A stretch of DNA of 5,776 nt, taken from NCBI GenBank assembly GCA_015662935.1, contig DQTF01000051.1:1-5776 (forward strand), in the 5' to 3' direction. The DNA is from Crocinitomicaceae bacterium (GTDB lineage Bacteria; Bacteroidota; Bacteroidia; Flavobacteriales_D; Crocinitomicaceae). The notes below the pieces were generated by a model. The model worked only from the letters and a program-made list of their open reading frames with translations, was not told the origin of the DNA and did not search any database. This document shows, one piece after another, positions 1 through 5,756 of this stretch (its first letter is position 1; the number at the start of each line of letters is the position of its first letter). The translations under genes and the position numbers were made by a program.

Positions 1-50
1 AATTAAAAGAGTTTTTGAATTTTCTGAAAAATGGATTTAAAATCAAATAA
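1..50 (+). other. Possible 3' tail of an upstream gene
   Basis: Two forward frames are open from the left edge. One stops at TAA 38-40 (reads IKRVFEFSEKWI) and one at TAA 48-50 (reads LKEFLNFLKNGFKIK). Either could be the C-terminus of a gene lying mostly outside the window, and there is too little sequence to choose or to name a family. The remaining 12 bases before the nth start show no ribosome-binding site or terminator. If the second frame is the real one, nth starts 12 nt after the upstream stop, which would fit co-transcription. Confidence 0.3.
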
Positions 51-62
51 CTATTAGAACCG

Positions 63-707
63 ATGACAAAAAAAGAAAAAGCAAGTTATATCATTGAAGA
101 ACTGGAAAAGTTATATCCGACGACACCAATTCCTTTAGATCATAAAGATCCATACACTTTATTGATTTCGGTTTTACTTTCTGCACAATGCACAGACAAA
201 CGAGTCAACCTCATTACTCCTACCCTCTTCAATTTAGCAGACAATCCATTTGATATGATTAAATTGACGGTCGAAGAAATCAGGGCCATTATTCGTCCTT
301 GTGGTCTTTCTCCAAGAAAATCTCAGGCAATCTTTACTCTTTCTGAAATGCTCATCGACAAATACGAAGGAGAAGTTCCTCAAGGTTTTGAGCAACTAGA
401 AGAATTACCTGGTGTAGGACACAAAACAGCATCCGTTGTCATGGCGCAAGCATTTGGCGTTGCTGCATTTCCTGTTGATACGCATATTCATCGTTTGTTA
501 ATTCGTTGGGGTATTACAAAGGGAAAAAATGTAGTAGAAACAGAAAAAGATGCCAAGAAAATCTTTCCAGAAGAATTATGGAACAAATTGCATTTGCAAA
601 TCATTTTTTACGGTAGAGAATACTCCCCTTCTCGTTCTCCAAAATATGACATCGATTTTATAACTAGAGAAATAGGGACGGTTACGGCAAAGAAAGAATT
701 AAATTAG
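63..707 (+). CDS. nth: Endonuclease III-type DNA glycosylase/AP lyase, lacking the Fe-S cluster motif
   Basis: This is a base-excision repair enzyme of the HhH-GPD superfamily. It should remove oxidised pyrimidines from DNA and nick the resulting abasic site by beta-elimination. The 214-residue length is close to E. coli Nth. SVLLSAQCTD (about 36-45) matches the family's N-terminal helical core. The helix-hairpin-helix is LPGVGHKTA at 115-123, with the catalytic lysine at K121. VDTHIHR (138-144) carries the catalytic aspartate D139. In E. coli Nth four C-terminal cysteines (C-x6-C-x2-C-x5-C) bind a [4Fe-4S] cluster. Here the matching stretch (about 184-204, starting GREYSPSRSPKYDID) has none, and the only cysteines in the protein are C43 and C80. 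The ATG at 63 is preferred because this frame has a stop at 48-50 and MTKKEK is a typical N-terminus. MutY is excluded by its size and by the Lys/Asp catalytic pair. Confidence 0.93.
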   Translation: MTKKEKASYIIEELEKLYPTTPIPLDHKDPYTLLISVLLSAQCTDKRVNLITPTLFNLADNPFDMIKLTVEEIRAIIRPCGLSPRKSQAIFTLSEMLIDKYEGEVPQGFEQLEELPGVGHKTASVVMAQAFGVAAFPVDTHIHRLLIRWGITKGKNVVETEKDAKKIFPEELWNKLHLQIIFYGREYSPSRSPKYDIDFITREIGTVTAKKELN

Positions 708-722
708 CCCTAGACTTAAACC

Positions 723-744
723 TTTGACCTATTCACTGGTCAAA
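723..744 (+). repeat. Perfect 7-bp inverted repeat in the nth-DUF2541 gap
   Basis: TTTGACC (723-729) and GGTCAAA (738-744) are perfect complements around an 8-nt loop, 15 nt after the nth stop and 29 nt before the next start. No T-run follows on either strand, so it is not a standard intrinsic terminator. It could be a weak transcript-end or processing hairpin for nth, or an operator for the downstream secreted protein. The sequence does not decide between these. Confidence 0.5.
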
Positions 745-773
745 CAAAAAATAACTTACCAAAAGCAATTATT

Positions 774-1208
774 ATGAACAAAGCAATTTTATCATTCGCA
801 ATTTCAGTTTTTCTGTTTCTTGGATTTAATTCAATAGCGCAACATAAACATAACCACCAAAATCATAGTCAACACAAAGCTCATCATAACTGGTCAAAAT
901 TAGGATCAAGAACCGTTGATTACAAACTAGACAAAGATGTAATACATGTTGGAGCTAAAGAGGGTGGTTTTACAAAAATCAAAGTAGAAGTTCGTGGAGG
1001 CGCTGTCAATACGCACAAAATGGTTCTTCTCTACATGAACGGTACGAAAGAAACAATAACTCTTAAACATAATTTTAGCAAAAATTCAGGTTCTAGAGTT
1101 ATTGATATTAAAGGTGGAAAACGTTTAATAAAAAACATAACGATGTTCTATGACACGAAGAGTTTAGCAAAAAGCAAAGCCGTAATCTATTTGCTCGGTA
1201 GACATTAA
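774..1208 (+). CDS. Secreted His-rich protein, DUF2541-like
   Basis: The 144-residue product begins with a clear Sec signal peptide: MNKA, then a hydrophobic core at about 5-18, with likely cleavage near IA|Q at 22-23. The mature N-terminus is striking: residues 24-38 hold seven histidines (H24, 26, 28, 31, 34, 37, 38), a possible divalent-metal-binding tail. The rest (about 40-144) is a compact beta-rich domain with the pattern W-x2-LG-x-R-x-VDY, D-x-I-x-VG, GxFxKIKVEVRGG, SRVIDIKGGKRLIKNI and a C-terminal LLGRH. From memory this is the pattern of DUF2541 and related secreted Bacteroidota proteins, whose molecular function is not established. The product is probably periplasmic or extracellular; there is no lipobox, transmembrane anchor or T9SS sorting tail. 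The gene is followed directly by an intrinsic terminator and so ends its transcription unit. The family call is made by eye. Confidence 0.8.
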   Translation: MNKAILSFAISVFLFLGFNSIAQHKHNHQNHSQHKAHHNWSKLGSRTVDYKLDKDVIHVGAKEGGFTKIKVEVRGGAVNTHKMVLLYMNGTKETITLKHNFSKNSGSRVIDIKGGKRLIKNITMFYDTKSLAKSKAVIYLLGRH

Positions 1209-1212
1209 ATAG

Positions 1213-1227
1213 AGAATAAATTATTCT
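1213..1227. repeat. 15-nt AT palindrome after the DUF2541 stop
   Basis: AGAATAA (1213-1219) and TTATTCT (1221-1227) are perfect complements around a single central base. It lies 4 nt after the stop codon and just before the terminator stem. With a one-base centre it cannot form a full hairpin without opening central pairs, so a protein-binding site or chance in AT-rich DNA is as likely as an RNA role. Confidence 0.35.
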
Positions 1228-1230
1228 TAG

Positions 1231-1262
1231 AAAGCGAAGGCAAATTGTCTTTGCTTTTTTTT
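1231..1262 (+). terminator. Rho-independent terminator of the DUF2541 gene
   Basis: A 9-bp stem is formed by AAAGCGAAG (1231-1239) and CTTTGCTTT (1249-1257), with one G-T wobble at 1236/1252 and a 9-nt loop. A run of eight T (1255-1262) overlaps and follows the 3' arm, as in a standard intrinsic terminator. It lies 23 nt after the DUF2541 stop. It separates this gene from the DPP III gene, so the latter needs its own promoter between about 1263 and 1361. Confidence 0.85.
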
Positions 1263-1361
1263 ATGTCTTCTATTTTCATCTTCAATCTTAACCATTTATC
1301 CCTTTCTTCCTTTCATTCTTCGCTAAGAATTACTATCTTCAAGCACTCAAAAAAAAATACA

Positions 1362-3410
1362 ATGAACTCAATTATACACATGAAAAATAACTTCACATAT
1401 ATCGCACTTTTCACAGCAGGTATCCTTGCAACATCTTGCACACCGGAAACGACAGAAGTTGCAGACAACACAGCAAAAGAGCAAGTATCAACCGATGATG
1501 TAACGGTCGATCGTTTTGCTGACATTCAAATTTTACGTTACGATATTATCGATTTTGACAAGTTAAGTCTTGACCAGAAGAAATTGGTCTACTACATGTC
1601 GCAAGCAGGCTTAGCTGGTAGAGATATCATTTACGATCAAAATAACGCTTATAATTTAGAAATTAGGCACGCGTTAGAGAATATCATTTCAAATTATGAC
1701 GGCGACAAAGAGTCAGAAGATTGGAAAAATTTCATGACCTACGCTAAACAAATTTGGTTTGCTAATGGAATTCACCACCACTACGGAATGGATAAAATAA
1801 TGCCTTTATTCTCTCGAGAATATTTCGCAGAATTAACTACCGCAACCAACACGAGCATCAGCAAAAAAGCAACAGAAGTTATTTTTAGTAATCAACTAGA
1901 AATGAAACGTAAAGTGAAAGATGCAGACGTTGACATGATTGCTGCTTCTGCAAATGGATTCTACGGAGAAGGTGTAACGCAAGAAATGGTAGAAGCTTTC
2001 TACGCTGACAAAATTGACCCTAATAACAAAAGACCTATTGAGCACGGATTGAATTCTACAATGGTTCTTAAGGATGGACAATTGGTAGAAGAAGTTTGGA
2101 AATCTGGTGGTAAATATGGTGCTGCAATTGACAAAATTACATTCTGGTTAGAAAAAGCTTCAGGAATTGCTGAAAATGAGGGTCAAAAAGCGGCATTAAA
2201 TAAATTAATAGAATATTATAATACAGGAGATTTAAAAACATGGGACGATTACAATGTTCTTTGGGCAAAATCAACGGAAGGAGATATTGACTGGATAAAT
2301 GGTTTTATTGAAGTGTATGGAGATGCAATTGGAAAAAGAGCATCCTACGAAAGTATCGTTCAAATAACAGATTTTGAAGCATCCAAGCAAATGAAAGTGG
2401 TTGCAGAAAAAGCACAGTGGTTTGAAGATAATTCTCCGTTGATGCCAGAACACAAAAAGAAAAATGTGAAAGGAGTAAGTTATAAAGTTGTGCAAGTTGC
2501 CAGTGAGTCTGGAGATGCTTCTCCTTCTACTCCAATTGGCGTGAATCTTCCAAACAACAACTGGATTCGTCAAGAAGTTGGTTCCAAATCTGTGAGTTTA
2601 GGAAACATCATTGCTGCCTACAATAATGCATCTGGAAGCGGAATGTTGCAAGAATTTGCGAATGACCAAGAAGAAATTGACAGAGCTAAAAAACACGCGC
2701 ATCTTGCAGGAAAATTGCACACGGCTTTGCACGAAGTTGTCGGGCATGCATCAGGACAAATCAATGATGGAATTGGACAGCCTGCAGAAACTTTAAAGAA
2801 CTACGCCAGTACTTTGGAAGAGGCAAGAGCAGATTTAGTTGGTTTGTATTACATCATGGATGATAAATTAATTGATTTAGGATTGATTTCAACATTAGAA
2901 GTTGGGAAGGCAGAATACGATGGTTACATCAGAAATGGTATGTTGACTCAATTGCAACGACTTGACCTCGGAAAAAATGTGGAAGAAGAGCACATGCAGA
3001 ATCGTCAATTGGTTGCTGCTTGGGTAATTGAGAAAGGAGCAAGTGAGAATGTAATTGAAAAAATTGAGCGTGATGGAAAAACGTATTACAATATCAATGA
3101 TTACGATAAACTTCGAGTATTATTCGGTGATTTATTGAGAGAAATTCAACGAATTAAGTCGGAAGGTGATTACGAAGCTGGAAAAAACTTAGTTGAAACT
3201 TATGGTATAAAAGTAGATCAAGCAATTCATCAAGAAGTATTAGGCAGAGTAAAACCATTGGACATTGCGCCGTATAGAGGCTTTGTCAATCCTGTTTTTG
3301 TTCCTGTGATGAATGATGATGGGGAAATTACGGATGTTAAAATAGAGAATACGCAAGACTTTGTGGAGCAGATGATGTTTTATGCGAAGGAGTATGGGAG
3401 TTTGAAGTAG
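1362..3410 (+). CDS. Dipeptidyl peptidase III (zinc peptidase M49), predicted lipoprotein
   Basis: M49 enzymes are zinc exopeptidases that remove dipeptides from the N-terminus of short peptides. Two signature motifs are present, numbered from the ATG at 1362: HEVVGH (457-462, codons 2730-2747), the HExxGH zinc site, and EEARAD (486-491, codons 2817-2834), whose second glutamate is the third zinc ligand. The 30-residue spacing from H457 to E487 is like the compact bacterial enzymes rather than the longer human one. The 682-residue length also fits (I recall about 675 for the Bacteroides enzyme). The N-terminus is a lipoprotein signal peptide: MKNN, a hydrophobic stretch, then LATSC with C26 as the lipidation site, so the enzyme probably sits on the outer or cytoplasmic membrane facing outward. 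The frame is open back to a TTG at 1245, but that codon lies in the terminator loop. ATG 1362 has an A-rich leader; ATG 1380 would give a Cys at 20 and is a fair alternative. The gene is complete at its 3' end, and 98 bp separate it from amn. Confidence 0.92.
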   Translation: MNSIIHMKNNFTYIALFTAGILATSCTPETTEVADNTAKEQVSTDDVTVDRFADIQILRYDIIDFDKLSLDQKKLVYYMSQAGLAGRDIIYDQNNAYNLEIRHALENIISNYDGDKESEDWKNFMTYAKQIWFANGIHHHYGMDKIMPLFSREYFAELTTATNTSISKKATEVIFSNQLEMKRKVKDADVDMIAASANGFYGEGVTQEMVEAFYADKIDPNNKRPIEHGLNSTMVLKDGQLVEEVWKSGGKYGAAIDKITFWLEKASGIAENEGQKAALNKLIEYYNTGDLKTWDDYNVLWAKSTEGDIDWINGFIEVYGDAIGKRASYESIVQITDFEASKQMKVVAEKAQWFEDNSPLMPEHKKKNVKGVSYKVVQVASESGDASPSTPIGVNLPNNNWIRQEVGSKSVSLGNIIAAYNNASGSGMLQEFANDQEEIDRAKKHAHLAGKLHTALHEVVGHASGQINDGIGQPAETLKNYASTLEEARADLVGLYYIMDDKLIDLGLISTLEVGKAEYDGYIRNGMLTQLQRLDLGKNVEEEHMQNRQLVAAWVIEKGASENVIEKIERDGKTYYNINDYDKLRVLFGDLLREIQRIKSEGDYEAGKNLVETYGIKVDQAIHQEVLGRVKPLDIAPYRGFVNPVFVPVMNDDGEITDVKIENTQDFVEQMMFYAKEYGSLK

Positions 3411-3508
3411 GTTTCTGTTAGAATGTGGAGTAAGTGCGAGTGGAGAATGGAGCTGGCTTGTGTTAAAGAGAGGAGTAGAATTGAATTATTAGAAAATTAA
3501 AAAAGAAT

Positions 3509-4282
3509 ATGAAGACAAAAAAAGATATAGTAGAAAATTGGTTACCCAGATATACAGGTGAGAAATTAGAAAATTTTGGGGAGTATATTCTTCTTTGCAA
3601 CTTTAAGAATTATGTGGATTTCTTCGCGGAGTTTCATGGGGTTGAAGTTGTGGGTCGTGATAAGCCGATGCAATGTGCAACTGCAGAAGGAATTACCATT
3701 ATCAACTTTGGTATGGGTAGTGCATCAGCTGCAACGTGTATGGATTTACTTTCTGCAATACAACCAAAAGCAGTCTTGTTTTTAGGTAAATGTGGAGGAT
3801 TGAAACGCAAGAACGAAGTTGGAGATTTAATTTTACCAATTGCTGCTATTCGAGGAGAAGGAACAAGTAATGATTATTTCCCGGCAGAGGTTCCTGCATT
3901 ACCATCTTTTGCATTGCAAAAAGCAATTTCAACAACCATTCGTGATTTTGAAATGGATTATTGGACTGGGACATGCTACACAACCAACCGTAGAGTTTGG
4001 GAACACGATGACGAGTTCAAAGACTACCTAGTTAAGGTTCGAGCAATGGCAATCGATATGGAAACGGCGACTATTTTTACAGTAGGCTTTGCCAATGAGA
4101 TTCCAACGGGAGCATTGTTATTGGTTTCTGATCAACCGATGGTTCCAGAAGGTGTCAAAACAAGTGCGAGTGATTCTTCCGTAACTGCAGAATACGTTGA
4201 TGCACATATCAGAATTGGCATCAAGTCATTGAAGCAATTAAAAAACAAAGGAAATACAGTGAAGCACCTTCGCTTCGGTTAG
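3509..4282 (+). CDS. amn: AMP nucleosidase, short single-domain form
   Basis: This protein of the nucleoside phosphorylase/hydrolase superfamily should hydrolyse AMP to adenine and ribose 5-phosphate in the cytoplasm, as part of purine turnover. Superfamily landmarks in its 257 residues are INFGMGSASAA (65-75, the glycine-rich phosphate-side loop), LFLGKCGGLK (90-99), AIDMETATIF (181-190, with M184/E185 in the ribose-binding ME motif), and LVSDQP (205-210, with D208 in the base-binding acid position). E. coli Amn is nearly twice as long because it has an extra N-terminal regulatory domain; this form is the catalytic domain alone, as is usual in Bacteroidota. The ATG at 3509 follows an A-rich leader and is the first in frame. 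A small hairpin, GAAGC/GCTTC (4261-4265/4272-4276), lies in the last codons without a T-run. The CPBP gene follows after 10 nt, so co-transcription is likely. Other superfamily activities (MTA/SAH or futalosine hydrolase) are less likely on overall resemblance. Confidence 0.85.
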   Translation: MKTKKDIVENWLPRYTGEKLENFGEYILLCNFKNYVDFFAEFHGVEVVGRDKPMQCATAEGITIINFGMGSASAATCMDLLSAIQPKAVLFLGKCGGLKRKNEVGDLILPIAAIRGEGTSNDYFPAEVPALPSFALQKAISTTIRDFEMDYWTGTCYTTNRRVWEHDDEFKDYLVKVRAMAIDMETATIFTVGFANEIPTGALLLVSDQPMVPEGVKTSASDSSVTAEYVDAHIRIGIKSLKQLKNKGNTVKHLRFG

Positions 4283-4292
4283 TAAAAATATT

Positions 4293-4865
4293 TTGAAAAA
4301 AAGAGCAGTTTATTTAATGGGGATAATCACTTTGGTGGTTTTCCCCATTCCTACATTTATAGCTCTCTATTTTTTAGAGGGTACAATGCCACTAGAGATT
4401 TTTCAAGTGGAGAATGCGACTGCCTATCCTATAATTGTCGGTCTTGCCTTAGGAGTATTCTACGCGGTTCTCGCTCTTTTCTTTATGCAAACAAAAGTAT
4501 TTGAAAAACTACCTTCTCGGATTGAGCAAGTTGTCAAAGACATGAATCTTTCTATTCTCGATTGCATTTTTCTATCAATCTGCGCAGGTGTTGGAGAAGA
4601 ATTACTTTTTCGTTCGGGTGTGCAATACTATTTAGGGCCAATTATTACCTCCATCATTTTTGTTGCCATTCACGGTTATCTCAATCCTTGGAACTGGAGA
4701 ATGTCGCTCTATGGATTAATTGTACTTCCATTTATTCTTTTAATTTCTTATGGATTTCAAAGCTTCGGGTTATGGTTTAGTATCGCTGCACACTTTTCTT
4801 ATGATTTAGTGTTATTCATTATCATTTCTGAAAGCTGGAAGAGAAATAAATCTATTGCTTACTAA
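4293..4865 (+). CDS. CPBP-family intramembrane glutamic protease (Abi/Rce1-like)
   Basis: This is a 190-residue polytopic membrane protein with about six hydrophobic segments (near 7-28, 45-65, 87-106, 114-129, 136-154 and 158-178). It carries the CPBP/Abi motifs in order: GEELLFR (101-107, with E102, E103 and R107), FVAIH (123-127, F-x3-H) and HFSYD (167-171, H-x3-D). These residues form the glutamate-based active site of Rce1-type CAAX proteases. Bacterial substrates are mostly unknown; some relatives act in bacteriocin self-immunity or membrane protein processing. The start is probably TTG 4293, giving MKKRAVYLMG with the expected basic residues before the first helix. The frame has a stop at 4260-4262 and no ATG before 4317, which would cut into the first helix. 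The start lies 10 nt after the amn stop, suggesting one transcript. The stop codon overlaps the stop of the convergent gene. Confidence 0.85.
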   Translation: MKKRAVYLMGIITLVVFPIPTFIALYFLEGTMPLEIFQVENATAYPIIVGLALGVFYAVLALFFMQTKVFEKLPSRIEQVVKDMNLSILDCIFLSICAGVGEELLFRSGVQYYLGPIITSIIFVAIHGYLNPWNWRMSLYGLIVLPFILLISYGFQSFGLWFSIAAHFSYDLVLFIIISESWKRNKSIAY

Positions 4866-5521
4866 AGCTTTTGTATCGTTTGAATACTTTTTTCTCCGTT
4901 CTTAAACAGAATGATTAGTTGGTATTTGCCAATAGGAAATTTTTCGATATTTAAAGTTGTCTTTTTAGACCTTTTTAGTCGCTTTCCTGAAGAATCGATC
5001 AGAATAATTTCATCAATAGATCTTTCCGCTTCCACATGAATTACATTCTTTGTAGGATTTGGATAAATACGAATTTCACTGTCTATAATTGTTTCATCAA
5101 TTCCCAAAGTTGTGCATTGTAAGCCACCTAATAAACCTCCATCCCAAAAGTGATCGAATTGTGCGCAATGAATCAGAACGAAATCAAAGTCATTGATTCC
5201 AACACCAGCTGGAACATTCAACACTTGCGCACCGCTACTTGCTATTGCTCCAATTAGTACATTGGTATTATTTACATTCGTTGGAGAAGTATCGCTAATT
5301 GCCAAGTACAAATCTAAATCTGGTCCATCAGTTGTAGAAAAATCACTGGATAATATAACAGTAAAAATCCCTGCAGAATCTTGAAGGGTGGCTGTTCCTT
5401 GCGCTAAGTAATCTCCCGAAGTAGCTCCGAAGTCAGAGACAGTTCTAGTGCAAACAACTTGTGAAGTACTGAGGTTTGCAGTTATTATAAAAGCAAATGA
5501 AATGATTAATTTTTGAATCAT
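4862..5521 (-). CDS. Secreted DM13-domain protein with type A T9SS sorting domain
   Basis: The 219-residue protein starts with a Sec signal peptide (MIQK, hydrophobic 5-15, likely cleavage near S20/Q21). Residues about 30-130 resemble a DM13 domain: SGDYLAQGTATL, DFSTTDGPDLDLYLA, LIGAIASSGAQVLNVPAG and FDFVLIHCAQFDHFWDG, with the domain's conserved cysteine at C119. DM13 has been proposed as a redox or electron-transfer module related to DOMON/cytochrome-type domains, but its biochemistry is not settled. Further cysteines are C24 and C136. From about 147 to the end is a type A sorting domain (IRIYPNPTKN, then a beta-sandwich ending in KSIQTIQKL), which directs passage through the type IX system and usually attachment to the cell surface. 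A short linker (about 137-146) joins the two parts. The ATG at 5521 places the signal peptide correctly. No T9SS machinery gene is nearby, so this is a cargo gene that depends on loci elsewhere. Confidence 0.88.
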   Translation of the reverse strand: MIQKLIISFAFIITANLSTSQVVCTRTVSDFGATSGDYLAQGTATLQDSAGIFTVILSSDFSTTDGPDLDLYLAISDTSPTNVNNTNVLIGAIASSGAQVLNVPAGVGINDFDFVLIHCAQFDHFWDGGLLGGLQCTTLGIDETIIDSEIRIYPNPTKNVIHVEAERSIDEIILIDSSGKRLKRSKKTTLNIEKFPIGKYQLIILFKNGEKSIQTIQKL

Positions 5522-5646
5522 AATTACGTATATTTTCTATTAGACGAGCAGCTATTTTTTCCTTACAAAAAAACAACGATTCTAAAAGTGGTGGATTCTT
5601 ACTTGAAAGAAGCATTGTTAAATACAGCACAGAATAAGCTAGGATG
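5522..5646. other. AT-rich leader upstream of the DM13/T9SS gene, no gene seen
   Basis: This stretch separates the DM13/T9SS start from the structured element to its right and should hold that gene's promoter. On the minus strand it has an A/T-rich leader just before the ATG, but I find no convincing match to the Bacteroidota -7 TAnnTTTG box with a TTG at the proper distance. The only extended open frame is the tail of the reading frame entering from the right edge and ending at 5599-5601, described under findings. Confidence 0.4.
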
Positions 5647-5671
5647 AAAACCACACGAAAGGTTCGCGCGG
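5647..5671 (-). terminator. Possible intrinsic terminator of the structured RNA
   Basis: On the minus strand a 9-bp stem, CCGCGCGAA (5671-5663) with TTCGTGTGG (5659-5651), closes a 3-nt loop and is followed by TTTTC (5650-5646). The stem is strong, but the T-run is only four bases. It may terminate the structured RNA above or simply be its last hairpin. Confidence 0.35.
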
Positions 5672-5756
5672 CAGCTTGGGTTTTTCCTACCCTGACTGGA
5701 CAGGTTCCTAACCACTTCTGGTGGTCCCAAGTCTAAGGATAGAGTTTCATAGACTT
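5651..5756 (-). ncRNA. Candidate structured RNA, unidentified
   Basis: Five inverted repeats lie within 106 bp. From the RNA 5' side on the minus strand they are: AAGTCTA/TAGACTT (5750-5756 with 5729-5735); a long-range CTTGGG/CCCAAG stem (5726-5731 with 5675-5680) enclosing ACCAC/GTGGT (5721-5725 with 5711-5715) and CCTG/CAGG (5701-5704 with 5691-5694); then a 9-bp stem (5663-5671 with 5651-5659). The last stem contains two G-U pairs if read on the minus strand but two A-C mismatches on the plus strand, which points to minus-strand transcription. G+C is 46 of 81 bases over 5651-5731, well above the AT-rich surroundings, as is common for structured RNA in AT-rich genomes. It matches no RNA family I can recognise. 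The 5' end may be outside the window. It could be a free small RNA, the leader of the DM13/T9SS gene (start about 130 nt further on), or the end of a mobile element. Confidence 0.45.

Noticed and set aside
1334..1341. TATCTTCA as a -7 box for the DPP III gene
   Set aside because: Two mismatches to TAnnTTTG and no TTG at the expected upstream distance.
1245..1361. N-terminal extension of the DPP III frame from TTG 1245
   Set aside because: The TTG is in the loop of the upstream terminator and the extension would bury the lipoprotein signal peptide; an ATG with an A-rich leader lies at 1362.
2271..2573. 100-residue minus-strand frame inside the DPP III gene
   Set aside because: It is antisense to a well-supported catalytic-family gene, rich in Cys/His/Phe as expected of a shadow frame, and has no recognisable domain.
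3421..3454. Repeated GTGGAG/GGAGAATGGAG purine-rich motif after the DPP III stop
   Set aside because: The copies are short, irregular and not paired; it looks like low-complexity spacer rather than a functional repeat.
3458..3483. Possible Bacteroidota promoter before amn (TTG 3458-3460, TAGAATTG 3476-3483)
   Set aside because: The -7 box has a mismatch to TAnnTTTG and the 15-nt spacing is shorter than usual; AT-rich DNA gives such partial matches easily.
4873..4893. GTAT/ATAC hairpin followed by six T as a terminator for the CPBP gene
   Set aside because: A four-base-pair AT-rich stem is too weak to call, and it lies inside the coding region of the convergent gene.
5445..5654. Minus-strand 69-residue frame with a hydrophobic start
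   Set aside because: It overlaps the signal peptide region of the DM13/T9SS gene in another frame, resembles nothing known, and the overlapped gene is well supported.
5675..5704. Resemblance of the minus strand to SRP RNA (GTCAGG ... GGAA ... AAGCTGCC)
   Set aside because: The hallmark GGAA tetraloop followed by AGCAGC is not reproduced, and the flanks do not pair into the long SRP arm; the pairing seen here is a different multi-branch shape.
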